Both the position numbers and the translations under genes were made by a program. Positions 1-15,232 of a stretch of 64,000 nucleotides of DNA are shown here, one piece after another. Numbering within the stretch: position 1 is the first letter of the stretch; every line of letters starts with the position of its first letter. The notes under the pieces are model-generated. The model had not been told where the DNA came from. It made no database searches and saw nothing but the letters and a program-made list of their open reading frames with translations. Source of the DNA: Temnothorax longispinosus (taxonomy: Eukaryota; Arthropoda; Insecta; Hymenoptera; Formicidae); NCBI RefSeq assembly GCF_030848805.1, contig NC_092360.1, positions 12,028,001 through 12,092,000 on the forward strand, in the 5' to 3' direction.

Positions 1-1560
1 TGCAATTGTATTGTTGGATCTGCGCTACCTGCCTTTGCTACCAACTCTCCCAAATTGATTTTTGCAAGCTGTTTATCAATGTCATCCTCATCTATTTGGA
101 AAAACGATATACATTAATATCGCAATGTTTCAACATTTATGTTCGCATTAAAGTTGCATAAAAATGAAAAATATCAATTTTAGATCTGTTACCTGTTGAA
201 TCTGTGATAGGTACATTTCTTCTTTTTTGTAAAGTTTCTTCTCGCTTATTTTTACGTAATTCTACCGTCACTTCGTTACGTCTTCTTCTCATTTCCTATA
301 AACATTAATTTTAAGATATACAATCGTAACGTATCAACTTTCGAGAAGTAACTAAAATTTAATTCACACTCTCTTTTAATATTATTTCCAAGATATTGGA
401 GCATCACACGACAATGGAGTTATATGCCATTATACTCCTACAGAGTTATATCCCTCATAATAACCCCAATCTTTCTTTATCAATTTATTTAAAACATTTT
501 TTACAACTTAGAAGTACATAAGGATGTTCTCAACCATTTTTTTTTTTCAAATTAAACATTTTATTCTTAAATCGTAATCATATCATCCATAATAATATAT
601 ATTTAAGTATAAAACTGTTATAAAATTTCATTAATTAAGGCAAATAAAAAAGCCAAGTTTACTTTAATTAGAATCGATATGATAAATAATTCATTAATTG
701 TGTGCTTTGCGTACTTGGAACATATGGTAAAAATATTTGCAGTCAAAATATTCTTACACGTGAGCTACGGTCAACGTGACGCTACAAATGCTTTGGAGCG
801 TTCTTCTTCTCCTTCTTTCTTCATTGAAAGAAAAGAGAAGAGGAATGCTTTGAAGCATTTGTAGCATCACGTTGACCGTAGCCGTGATTCAATATAAATA
901 TATACAGAAACTTATATAGCTGCATATTGACCTCTAGATAAGCAAATGCTGAGAATATAAAGGTACATAACCCGGTAAAATCTTAATAAAAATGATTATT
1001 GCAAAATTAGTACGATACATAACGATTACGCATAATCGTACAGTAATTTCAACGTAATTATGAAACGGCCAGCAACCCAATAAATTATAAAAGAAGCAAC
1101 AAGTAGAACAAGAGAGGAGACAAGAGACGATAGATTAAAGGGGGGAAAAAAAGTAAAAGGGAAGGAAAAGGAAGGAAAGTGAAGGGACAAAACAGCTATG
1201 GGAGAGCAGTATGGAGAACGCAAAAAAAAGAACGGACGTGAGAGGGATAAGGGGAGATAAGAGGAGGAGAGAAATATACGGAAGGAAAAGGGACAGGGAG
1301 AAATCGGGAGGAAAGCGGAGCACAGAGGCTCGCACACGTACGAACTCCACGCGCGAGAGTCGCGAGGGGGGAAAAATGGCATCGAGCAGGGCGGCCGAAC
1401 GTGGGAGCGTCTCGGCTCTCCCACGCGATAATTTCGATCGCGCGAGAAACTCCATTGTCACCCGGACGGGTGGCGACGACGATACACTCACCTCCTGGTC
1501 CTTGCCTTTGTTCTTAAACACCATCATTCGGTTCTTATTTAGCATTGCCTCGGCCGCCAT
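1..1560 (-). CDS. Kap-alpha3: Importin subunit alpha-3/4 (karyopherin alpha 3 type), 5' part only
   Basis: Nuclear import adaptor that binds classical nuclear localisation signals and docks on importin beta through an N-terminal IBB domain. Three exons join in phase: 1560-1492 (23 codons from MAAEAML, ending KNKGKDQE), 295-193 and 91-1, the last running off the window. Exon 2 holds the basic IBB core MRRRRNEVTVELRKNKREE followed by LQKRRNVP, close to vertebrate KPNA3/KPNA4 and unlike the alpha-1/alpha-2 clades. Exon 3 continues with an acidic DEDDID stretch and the lead-in to the first armadillo repeat (INLGELVAKAGSADP). Donors GTGAGT and GTAACA and AG acceptors are all present. The frame is open upstream of the chosen ATG, so the start rests on family similarity. 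A foldback element sits in intron 1. The rest of the armadillo domain lies outside the window. Confidence 0.9.
756..888. mobile_element. Foldback (MITE-like) element in intron 1 of the importin alpha gene
   Basis: Arms GCTACGGTCAACGTGACGCT and its near-perfect reverse complement (AGCATCACGTTGACCGTAGC) enclose about 60 bases rich in CTT/GAA. The arms extend to about 30 bp each, including ACAAATGCTTT and its complement. No coding capacity. The short length, long terminal inverted repeats and intronic position fit a non-autonomous DNA transposon; the family is not identified. Confidence 0.7.
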
Positions 1561-2240
1561 TTTTTCGATAACCAATTCTCGTGCTCGCGTAGGGATCAAT
1601 GTGCGCCGGCACGCGGCTCCCGTGCCCCCGTCTACGTTTACGTTGTCCACGTGAATGTTAACGTTCGCGTAGTCGCGCGAACTCCCGAACTCCCGTACCT
1701 CCGGTGGTGTGCCTCGTCTCTCGCTACGATATACCTGCGATCCCTGCGACCTATTCCAGCCTACGACAGCTGCATTCCGCGCCGAACGGGTTCTCACTTC
1801 TCACTCGATGCGGTGTATGTATGTACGTAGATAGATACATACGTCAATGTGCAGTATCATGCATAAAACGTTCGATCGCGTTAACACGTGCCGTCGTTGC
1901 GTTTTAACGCGGCGCACCGTCTTGGATCTCCCGTGACCGTGACTCGGCGCGCTACCTTCTCGGCTATTCCCTTTCTTTTTTTCCCACGATCGGGATCAAG
2001 CTGCAACGGAGCGAGCAGGCCGAGGCCGAGCGAGGAACGGAACAGACCACGGACCACGACGGACGTTTTTCCCAGCGCGTTCCCAAAAGAGCGCGAAGTG
2101 AGACGTCGGCGATCGTCACGAAGACGAGGACGGCGCGTTCCGAAACGCTACGTCTATCGTCTATCGCGCTCCACTGCCTGAGACCCGTTTACATGAATGT
2201 CGCGGGGACTGCAACCTAGAAAAATTGACCAATTGCATGG
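1561..2240 (-). promoter_or_regulatory. GC-rich 5' leader and promoter region of the importin alpha gene
   Basis: A clearly GC-richer stretch, with many CG dinucleotides, begins just upstream of the importin alpha start codon and stops abruptly near 2,210, where AT-rich sequence resumes. This is the expected place for the 5' untranslated exon and transcription start. Open frames here on either strand look like by-products of base composition. No TATA box or specific factor site can be named with confidence. Confidence 0.4.
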
Positions 2241-2408
2241 CTGCACAGAGCGCATTGTCGCTGTGTTCTTTTGCATTACTGCATAGACTCAGAACTAAAA
2301 GTAAAATAAACAAAAAATGGATTTTTATTATTATATATACTTTAATTCAATAAATTATATAAATAATTTGTAAAGATTATTCATTCAGTAGACATATATA
2401 TTTATTAT

Positions 2409-2521
2409 GGGAGCTTTCCAGCAAGCGACACAAGTGTCGTTTTGTTTTTGTTACTCATCATTGCCAAAAAAGAGATGGATCGACGTTTGTGTCGATTCGT
2501 ATCGCTTACTGGAAAGCTCCC
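2409..2521 (+). mobile_element. Palindromic MITE, family A, copy 1
   Basis: Begins GGGAGCTTTCCAGCAAGCGA and ends with the inverse (TACTGGAAAGCTCCC). Inside are nested inverted motifs such as CGACACAAGTGTCG and GACGTTTGTGTCGA. About 113 bp with no open frame. A second copy lies in opposite orientation at 55,874-55,980, which shows that it is a dispersed repeat and not a local hairpin. Confidence 0.8.
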
Positions 2522-4460
2522 TATGTGTATATAAATAAGTATATAAGTACTTATTTATTTACGCAAAAAAATTTTTATTAAAAATTTAATTTGTATAAAT
2601 TAAATACTACTCTAAAAAAAAACATGAGAATTTTAAAACCAAAAAATGTAATGTTTTTGTCGCGTTCAGTTCAATCAAAATTTTTTATAAAAGTGAAAAA
2701 TTACAATATACATTATAATATATCTATACGTATTGCATATATTTATCGAAAGATTTTTATCATTATGGCTATCGGCTCTTACATATGTAAAGCGCTATTT
2801 TTGGTCTCATGTGGAAATCTATAGCGTGACTTCTTAATTATTCGTTAAATATACGAACAAATATATACTTTATTATATGTTTGCGAAATAACGCTGTATT
2901 GAGAAGAAAATTATGAAACAGACTGAAATTAGACAAAAACCATACGAGAAGATGAACAAAGTGTGAACAAATTATCTTAGATAATAATTCTAATCTAAAA
3001 TGCTTTAATTATTAATTTTGTGTAATAAAAAAATTTTTTTTCTGCTTTATATAGCAATAGCAAATAATAAAACATTTTTAGTCATTAAGTCAACTCTTTA
3101 TCCAAATTTTCCCAAGCACATTATCACGAATGTACGATATCGCATATCGGATGTACCCTTCGGGGATTTATCTTTCATAGACTTCCCGTAAAAAAGGCAC
3201 TTTCCGCCGCTTTCCGATTCCGCGTAGCATATTGTTCCGAGATATGTATATAAGTTGTCCCAGTTGTTCCTCGTCATTTAAGAATCACCCATCTCGCGTG
3301 GAAACACAAACATCTCCGCTCTTCGTGCCCGCGCCGCTTTATTTTTTTAGACCAACCTCTTACGGCCGCCATCTGCACGCATGCCGACTTTATGTCGCTC
3401 GGCTGCCAAACGCGAGTGACAATCCGCAACGTTCGACGGGTGTAAACCACCCTGCGGAACAACTTACCCTTCTTCCGATATATGATTTCAGACGACACCC
3501 TCTCCTATAAAAAAATTAAATTTTTCATGTACCATGTAACTCTGAAACTGTTATAGATTTTATCTCGTATAAAATTCTGAAGAAATTTATTCTAAAGAAG
3601 CTTAATTTAATTGCAACATCTCGGATGCTTCAGATTATCTGAAATAATAAGATATGAGATATTTTTGGATAATTGCGTTAATCACATAAAGAAAAGTATG
3701 TACTACATGTGCAATTAAATTATAATAGAATTCATTTTTCGGAAAATTTGTGAAGTATTTATCGCATAGATAAAATCCCATTTCGGTAAAAAATTTATAT
3801 ATATAAAAATATATAAAATATAGATATAGAAATTATATTTAAAAAATATATTTTCTCTCTCTTATATAATCTTTGTCCATATATGTAGAAAAAATAATTA
3901 AAAAATAATTGGAAAAATAACTGCATTATTTTTTTACAAAAAGTAAAATCGTGATTAGATTATACAATATTCTATATTGTATAAACATATATAATTATTT
4001 TATATACGATTATTACATTTATATATGATTATACACGGACAATTTTTCTAGTTTCCTCAACTTTTAATTTTTATAAAAAAAAATAAAAATTATCTTTTTA
4101 ATTATTTCTTTCTATTATTTTCTCTTCTGTACATAACTACATACAAACAGAGAATGTGCAAGAGAAAGAAAACACCTATATATTTTATCTATATATAATT
4201 CTATCTATTTATATCATGTTTTTATATAAACGACTTTTTACCGAAATTTTTCTTGTCACGTAATAAGTAATATCTCATCGGTTGCGGGATCATTATTGAT
4301 GAGAATGCAGGTGTATCATTCCTCTGTTTAAAAACCATTTGTCTCCCGTAGAAAAGCCGCACAATCACCGAAATAACTGTATTAATGCAGCAGGACAAAA
4401 ATATAGGGCGTTAGCTTTTGTCAAACAGGTCTGACGTATGGCGCGTGAAAATGCTTCGAG

Positions 4461-4491
<31 letters not shown>

Positions 4492-6439
4492 CGGCGCTAT
4501 TCTTGCGTCCAGGTGTGAGCTTGTAACGCCAATGTAAATATACAACACTTACGCCATTCCGACGAAGGCTCTTCGGAAACTCTTAACGTATCTCCCTCCC
4601 TCTCCCCCTGCCCCTGTCTCGCATTTCCCGCCTCACTTTTGTGTTTCGACTCGTTTCTCGCCTACTTGGTATACACGTGTTTTGATCTTCGTGAACTATA
4701 AACCGCCCGCTTTATTAACGATCCCCTGGATCGCGGATCCCGCGGACGTTGAACGGGACGCTCTCGACGTGATCGGGAGGGACATCAATCGTACACGCTA
4801 ATACGCGAATGGCAATCCTTCAAAATTATTTTGGGCCGGATCTCGCTATGCCTGCACCGACAGAAACGGCCTTTCATCAGCCGTCGCCGTTCACGAAGGG
4901 GAAGAAATAAACTCCCGCTTGTGCGCTACGCAAGGAAAAAAAATGGACAAATTAGAAAATAAAATATGAAATATGGTAGTTTTAGATCTCTCCTCTTTGT
5001 ATTCGAAATATATATTAACACAACCACAAAGTATCGCGATTTTAAAATACAGAGAAATTCGCTTTAGTTTATCTGAAATATTAATGGTCTGTTGTGCGGG
5101 TGCGGATTTCTTCTCAATTGTTATTAGCTCGAAGTATTTTGAAAAAAGGTAAAAAAAAAAGTCGCCAAGTGCGCGCGCCAGTATGAAAAACTGTTATATA
5201 TTGAAAATCTTGTACAAAATTGTTTTAATATATCAAATCAAACATAAAATAATTGTGCATTGCAACACAAATGGTGTTGATTTCCATAAGAATGTTTAGG
5301 TGAATAATAAAGTGTCGTTTTTAACATTTCCTTTTTTTTTATGTTAAAAATATCTTTCAAAAAAGTGTTTAAATTAGAAAATTGCGCCGAATAAAAAGAG
5401 AAAATATGTGTGTTAAACGTTTTACAAAATTATTTTTAAACTCATCAAGATAATAAAAGATATTTAAATGTATATAGTATTTATTTCTTCCCAATTGTGT
5501 TAGTTCGAGGTATCGAGCAACGTACGTTATGTTGATAACTGATTTCTGACAAGTTTCGGTACTCGAGCACGCATGTGTACTGCAGATCTACGCGTTCATC
5601 GGGACACGGGCACACATTGAGAACACACATGACTTTCTGTACGGATTCATGTTCTCGAGTCGACTTGTTTATCATGATCGGAAGCTGAAAAGTCGGGTTG
5701 TTCGCCAAGAGGGAGTGGGAGGTGGCAGTTCGTTAGGCAATAGTGTATCAAGCTGATCGCGATAGCGAATATTAAATTTATTTATCTTCTCAAGTTAAAT
5801 AGTATGGTTATATAGTGCGCCGACTGGCAACAAAAAAAAATGTAAAAAAATCGATTTTTCACGTCCTTTTAATTAAACTGTCCGATTGCAAAGAGTCACC
5901 GTCATCGAGAATTTAATTCGTCATCATTTAAAACGGAACGGAAACGTAATAGTCAAAACAAAAATAAATAAAATTTCAAGATCGTTACTTAATGATTGAC
6001 TTGCCGACGTAAGCAAATTAGATTGTTCACGATCAAGTTATAAATCAAAAGATTACTCCACATTCTGACAGTTCTGATTACAAAACGATGATTCGATTCT
6101 CATTTCATTCAGCTGCCACGAATGCACTACATTTCAAATTTAGGAAAAAAAAGTAATTAGATGGGATATCTCTGTGTGACGTGTGTTTCCTTCGATTGAG
6201 AATAAATAAACGATAAGAAGTCGCGATAGCGTCAGCGTGTTACGGACAACACGTATTGATATGACGCGCGTATTTGCATCTGCACAGACGAATTAATTAC
6301 CCATCTCCAGATAAAATAACCCAATATCTTCCCAGGAAAATCGCTGTCTTAAAACAACTAACAGCTAATTTCGACGAATCGCCAAGATTGCCTCGAAGCA
6401 ACGTCCATTTTTTCGGCTACTGTCTCTCGCACGTTGAGC
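2522..6439. other. Non-coding AT-rich interval with a GC-richer patch
   Basis: No convincing exon seen on either strand. 3,780-3,860 is TA-rich simple sequence. A GAA/GAAGAA microsatellite lies at about 4,461-4,491 and is followed by a GC-richer patch to about 4,930. The small open frames here (for example 5,481-5,708 on the minus strand) show no recognisable domain and no supporting splice sites. Confidence 0.5.
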
Positions 6440-6690
6440 ACTGTAAAATATTAAAATATGAAATTTAAATTAATACCTTGATTTAAATAACATTTTGCTA
6501 CTTTTAACTATCATGTGTGTCAAAATTCATTATTTTAACACACAAAAAATATTATTTTAACTTCACTAGTTTAGTTAAATTAACGAATATTGAGTAGGAG
6601 CAGCAGGTGGCAACCTTTTAAAAATGGTTAAAAATTACTCAAATTGAATATAATTTGACACTACGAATTTAACAATGAGGAGGTCCCCAG
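6440..6690 (+). repeat. Interspersed repeat, family B, copy 1
   Basis: About 250 bases that match the reverse complement of 11,770-12,010 along their whole length. Shared blocks include TTAGTTAAATTAACGA, TTGAATATAATTTGACACTA and GTGTGTCAAAATT. No coding capacity. The two copies differ at many positions and by small gaps, so the insertions are old. The family is not identified. Confidence 0.75.
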
Positions 6691-9600
6691 TCATCGGAAC
6701 AACCTCTATATCTTCACGGCATAAACTTCTGTCATTTTTCGTAACATACGGCAATGATATTCACGCGAACGCGTAGGTGGACGGTTTGAAACGTGTCAGG
6801 TGCGAGCCGCGTGACGGGAGGAGGAGGAGGAGGGCGAAGACGCACCCTTCTTTAAGAAATTCGGAGGCTTAAGATGAACCACCGTCTCTCTCTCCGATAG
6901 CGTAGGTCGGACCGACAAGACGATGATGAACCGAGTTAAAATCTCGCGTAAATCCCGATCGCGCGTGCATGTGTGCGTGATGCGCTTTACGCGCTCACAC
7001 GCGAGCTCCGTGCGCGCGTAGCGCAAAGCGAGGGAGTCTCGAAGGCGGTTCTTCAGTTTCGGTTAAGCGTTCATCGAAGAGAGAATACATCTCACTCCGT
7101 CGCCCGGCCTCCACCTACGCCGTTTTAACCCGTTCGAGGCCAGGCCGGGTGTCGCGCCGAGGTTTCGGCTTCCGGCTCAAGGCTTCGGCACCCACCCACG
7201 CCCCGTCCGCCGTTCCTATACGGAAAGAGTGCTCGAAAGGACTTCCGTTCTCCAAAACAATATGACCCGCCGTCATTTCGCGACCGATCTCGGCCAGCAT
7301 CACGGGAAAAAGCCGACGACGGAAGTCCGCGGAGGAATTTGAGACACGGATACGCGAAATTCAGATCGGGAATGTAGAGAAAAAACGAAAATGCGAAGAT
7401 TAGTCGATATCTTATTATGTGTCACGTGATGGTGCGTATGATGTAAGACGAAGTAGAAAGATAGAGAGGAGATGCGAGAGACGTGATTTATCATATCGTC
7501 GCAACTATCGTCCACGGCAATTTCTCGGCAATTTTTTTCTTTTTTTTTAAATAAGACCTTGGTCCATGGATATCGAGGTTCGATGTGACGTTTATAGGGG
7601 CGGCAATACCTCTCTCGCCAAAGTAATGCCGATGCAATTAGCGCGTCGATGGTAATTGCCGCTTCGTAGCAAAGGAGAGAGAGTGCAAAGTGCGGCAAAC
7701 GAGTGCGAGGAATTATTTTCTCCGACCGGCGAGGGTGGTTTCGTCGTTCACTTGCACAGACGCACACGATATATCGGAAGAAGAATGCCGAGGAAAAGAG
7801 GCCTCTCCTTTTCAAAAATGCGAACAGGTAAGATGCGCGCAAATTTCGCACATGCAGATGATCCGTCATGTTTACCGCATTAAATTTGGACACGTTCTCC
7901 TTGCCAATCCGATATAACGTCTTTTTCTACAAAAATATTAAGACATTAAAAATGTAATTCATTAATATTAGAAACAGGAATTATAATGCGTCATATATCT
8001 GATGCGGAAAAAATTATGCAGTTCTTTTTTTAAAGGAAAATACATTTCTTATAAACAATTTTTATTGTTGTATATTTTCTGTGTGCAATTAAATGCTTAT
8101 AAAGATTTGAAAGTTTGTTTTGACACACGCGTTTGCTTACGTTGGAGAAATCCTGAAAGCTTCTTTTGAGGAATCTGAATACACACGGTAGCTTGTGTTC
8201 CGCGTCTCGTTGAGTTAATAGATTCGTGGAACAAGAGTCATCTAATATGTATCAAATTCAATTAGGCCTGTTGCGTAAAGTACCAAGAATCTACTATAAT
8301 CAGTGAAAACGATACACGTAATTACTTCACAAATTGTATTCGACGTTGCAGTTGTTACTTATAAGAAACCGTTAAACCGATAAGGATTACATTAACGTTT
8401 CGTGAAATAATGCTACTTCAGACAAATTTCGGTTGGTATATTTATATATGTTTCTATTTCTATTTTATCGCAAATTTTGCTTGCATAGCGCATTACTATA
8501 TAAATGTTCAAATGTTTTAGCTTATGTTAGATAAGAAATAGAGTGACTACGATATTCTAGGAATAAATGAAGCGATTTAATGACGAATCGGTATAATCAT
8601 ATCTGTGTATAATGACCTAGAAATATTTATTTCTGCTCAATATTCTATAAGAATTTAGAAAATTTGGAGAATTTATAAAATTGAATAATAAATTAAAATA
8701 ACGTTTTATGTAAATTTATAACTTGCGACGAGTCTCGTAAATATTAATGTTCAAAAATTGTACGATTAGCAATTAACAATATGGGGCAATTATATTTATT
8801 TGCGATAAAGCATCTTACGTTACCTATTAACATATAATCCTATCTACGTCACAGTGCTAATTTAAATGTATTGTTTTTATATACGTACTTTGTATGTATT
8901 ACGCTATATTGTATTTTTTTGTGTAAATATATACTTATTTTTATATGAAAAAAACATAAAGAAACTAGGGAAACATTTATCTACTATTTATCTACCATTT
9001 GCTTTTTTATCTTGCTTGAACTAAATTTATCTCTTTCCTTCAACAAATGTTCCTCTGGGAAGAAATTAGAAACCAACCCTGTTTTTGCCCTTTGCTGTTA
9101 TCTTTAATATCGGGCGCACTTTCGACCTTTCGATAAGTCCGATTCGAGATAAAAACCATACTTGTTGCATTCACAGTGTTAAAGATAATATCGCACTAAT
9201 CGACAAATTTTTAGAATTACATTACATATGTAATGCCGCAAGAAAAAGATAAACATTTTCTATTTTTATGAACTTGGTATTAAATCATCGCAAACACACA
9301 CACATACACAGTAAAGATTGGTAGTGTGTAATAACGAATGTAAATAGAGACAAAACTTGAATCTTTATTTAATTCAAAGTTCGCGTTTCAACGGAATTTT
9401 GCCTTAATTATAAAACAGACTCATGCAATTACCAAGACAAAATTATGAATAAATGTAGAAAATGAGAAGCTTTCGCGATTTCTCCTCGATATTTCTCCAT
9501 AGGAAGTTTAAAGTTAAATAAGAAATCTGTCGTTTCATATACTGATTGCAGATTCCATTCTGTATATATATTTATGTGTATCTATATATTGTTTGACGAG

Positions 9601-11523
9601 CGCCCCACGATATATTCACCGATCTCTTTCGATCCCTTCACGAATCGCACGTTTAGGCAGGATGAGGCGTCCGCACGTATAATGCCTCTATTGTAGTCTG
9701 TACGCCTTAAAGCTTGGATTTGTGCAAATAAACGCGTGCCTCACCGCACGTGCATTGAAATTTCCAAATTTACCATTAACCATAACATTTAAAAGACAAT
9801 ATATAGATTTCAATTAGGATCGAATGTCATTACAGTCTGTTACTGTTTCTATTGAGACAACAGCACCCGTCAGCTTGGCTACTATAGCTGTTGCTACAGC
9901 GAAGTATCTTAACATATAGTCGAGAATTCGAATTAAGAATCTACACGTCTGAATTTTAATGACAGTACTCCTTGCAATTTCAGAGCAGTTATTTCTTAAG
10001 CCAAACGGGCATCGACAACTCTATAAACAGTATAAACCAATTATAAAATAAAACACCTCTTTTTGCACATAGAGCTTCTCGAGTACAACCGAAAACAACT
10101 TATTGCAATTCGTATATAAAATTTACATAAATCTCCTTTTCTTACAAATTTTAATTCAAGGCTCATTTATCGAGACACTTTATAATAAATTGCAGAAAAG
10201 CAACTATATAATACTAGCTTTCCTTAAAAGTTTTCTTCAATAACGAAGACCAAATATTTATCGGAGAGCGTCATTAAGATTAGTTAATTGGTAAACAAAT
10301 TAATCGAGTCGAATTCTTACAAAACTGACGGAGTTATGACGGATAATTTGGCGTTATATCATAATTACTGGACGCAAGGCGTAAACTAAAATAATTCTCT
10401 GCGCGAGCTTTGCCACGCGATACTCGTGCTATCGAGGGTCAGCCGGCGGAGCCAATAGTGGTTTTCTATGCCGCGTATACGATGGCAAAGAGCAGAGGTC
10501 AGTAATAATGTGGCGTACATGCGAAAATCACGATGTCTGCGGCGGCATAATTGATTGTGCTGGATGGTATCGAAGCGAGTATTAATCCTCGATAAATTGC
10601 AAAACTCGTCCGCGGGATCCTCCGGGAGGCAACGCGGCGGCGGGCCCTTCTCTCGAGAGATGGTCAAACGAGATGGTCGTTCGTCTCGAACGCGGTCGCA
10701 TCGCGCTTTCGCGATGAAGGAGAGATCCGTCTTCTCCCTCCTTGCATCTTCGTCCCAAGGCTGACGCGACGAATCGTTAACTCGTTTACGTTACATCTTA
10801 CGTTATACTTCGAATAACGAACCGTGCCGTGCGCGGCGGCGTCGTCGTCGAGAGCACGGCGAGATCGATCTCGCGCCGAGAAACGGTCGATCTCGTAAAT
10901 GCGGGAAATCTCGTAATGGAGATACTTCGGCGCGGGCACGGAATACGGGGCGATAATAGGTACACATAGCGAGACTCGTTGTCGGGGAGCGCTGACCGCA
11001 GAGATAACGCTTTGACCCGTTACAAGCTCCAAGAGCTACCAAATGAATGCCTTCACTGTCTCTATCTTCCTGTGCCCAATCCAAATATGCGGCCCTTTTT
11101 CTTCCCTGGCCGCCCTTTACGGGCCGTTTGCGACGATCCCGCGGATCTGCGACGGCGATCTCTTTTGCTTCCCGGCACGACCGCCGCCGCGGCGACGGCA
11201 ACGGTCCATCCACCACGTTCCCCGTAGGAACGTTTGTTCCTATACATTAAATTACATTTGAAAATATAATAATATATCTTCCATCTTTTTATACGTTTTA
11301 TCTCAATGCGAGCCATTCGAAGCTGGAGGCTTCGACGCAAATATCGAATTTTTATCTAAAAACGGATTTTCTGTTGAAATGTTCATTTAGTCATTTCGTT
11401 AAAGAAAGAGACTGTAGAGATACTCAATTCTGTTAATAATTGGCTTAATACACAATTTTTTGCTTCAAGAGCAATGAGATATTATCTTCCCAACGTAGTT
11501 AAATTATTTTCCAATTTTAATTA
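6691..11523. other. Mostly non-coding interval with two GC-rich islands
   Basis: GC-rich islands lie at about 6,780-7,830 and 10,390-11,240, separated by about 2.5 kb of AT-rich sequence with a short CA tract near 9,296. A strong plus-strand donor (ACAG|GTAAGA) ends a possible short exon at 7,826. It is in phase with the first recognised kinase-receptor exon at 12,092 but encodes no signal peptide. These islands are the best places to look for the receptor's missing 5' exons or promoter. Open frames in the islands run on both strands and look like composition artefacts. Confidence 0.4.
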
Positions 11524-11691
11524 CACGGAAAAAAATGATGTATTAACAGCATTAGGATCTAATTGGTAATAATCTTGTTAATTCAACAACAGTATATTAA
11601 AACAAGAGCATGACGTATTGAATTAACAAGATTATTTTCAATTAGATTAATGCTATTAATACAATATCATTTTTTCCGTGTACATTTTACA
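11524..11691. mobile_element. MITE with CACGGAAAAAA terminal inverted repeats, copy 1
   Basis: Starts TACACGGAAAAAAATGAT and ends ATCATTTTTTCCGTGTA. The inner arms ATTAACAAGATTATT and AATAATCTTGTTAATT also pair. Flanking TA on both sides fits a TA target duplication as in Tc1/mariner-type elements, though this is inference. No coding capacity. An element with similar ends lies near 57,978. Confidence 0.7.
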
Positions 11692-11769
11692 CGAACAAAG
11701 CGAAAGTAATAAAACCTGTTACGTTAAACTTTATTACTAATAAATAAATGCGAACCAAGCTTCTTTTTA

Positions 11770-12010
11770 GAAGAGTCATTACTGTTAAACTCGTAGTGTC
11801 AAATTATATTCAATTCGAGTTATTTTTAATCATTCCTATAGGTCGCCACTGCTTCTATTCAACATGTCGTTAATTTAACTAAACCATTGAAGCTAAAATT
11901 ACTGTTTTGAGTTAAAATAATAAATTTTGACACACACGGTAGTTCAAAATAACAAAATGTCGTTTAACTCATTTAAATTTCATCCTTTAATATTTTATAA
12001 TATAGCTTCA
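11770..12010 (-). repeat. Interspersed repeat, family B, copy 2
   Basis: Reverse-complement partner of 6,440-6,690. It ends about 80 bases before the first recognised exon of the receptor kinase, so it probably lies in an intron. The gaps relative to copy 1 are small and spread throughout, which suggests independent decay of two insertions. Confidence 0.75.
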
Positions 12011-12091
12011 GGCTTCTGAAAATACAGATCCGCCACTGTGGCACTGAGGGAGAGCATAAGATCTAAAGAACAAATGGTCTTCTTATTGCAG

Positions 12092-15232
<3,141 letters not shown>

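Noticed and set aside
1135..1797. 220-residue minus-strand frame containing the importin alpha start
   Set aside because: Only the 23 codons from 1560 to 1492 are real coding sequence; the rest is leader upstream and intron downstream of a clear GTGAGT donor.
7300..7893. 197-residue minus-strand frame in a GC-rich island
   Set aside because: No domain, no signal peptide, no splice support; overlapping frames of similar length on the other strand suggest a composition effect.
10386..11340. Cluster of overlapping frames on both strands at 10.4-11.3 kb
   Set aside because: Six overlapping frames in a CG-rich patch, all arginine-rich and mutually exclusive; treated as an island, perhaps 5' untranslated or promoter sequence.
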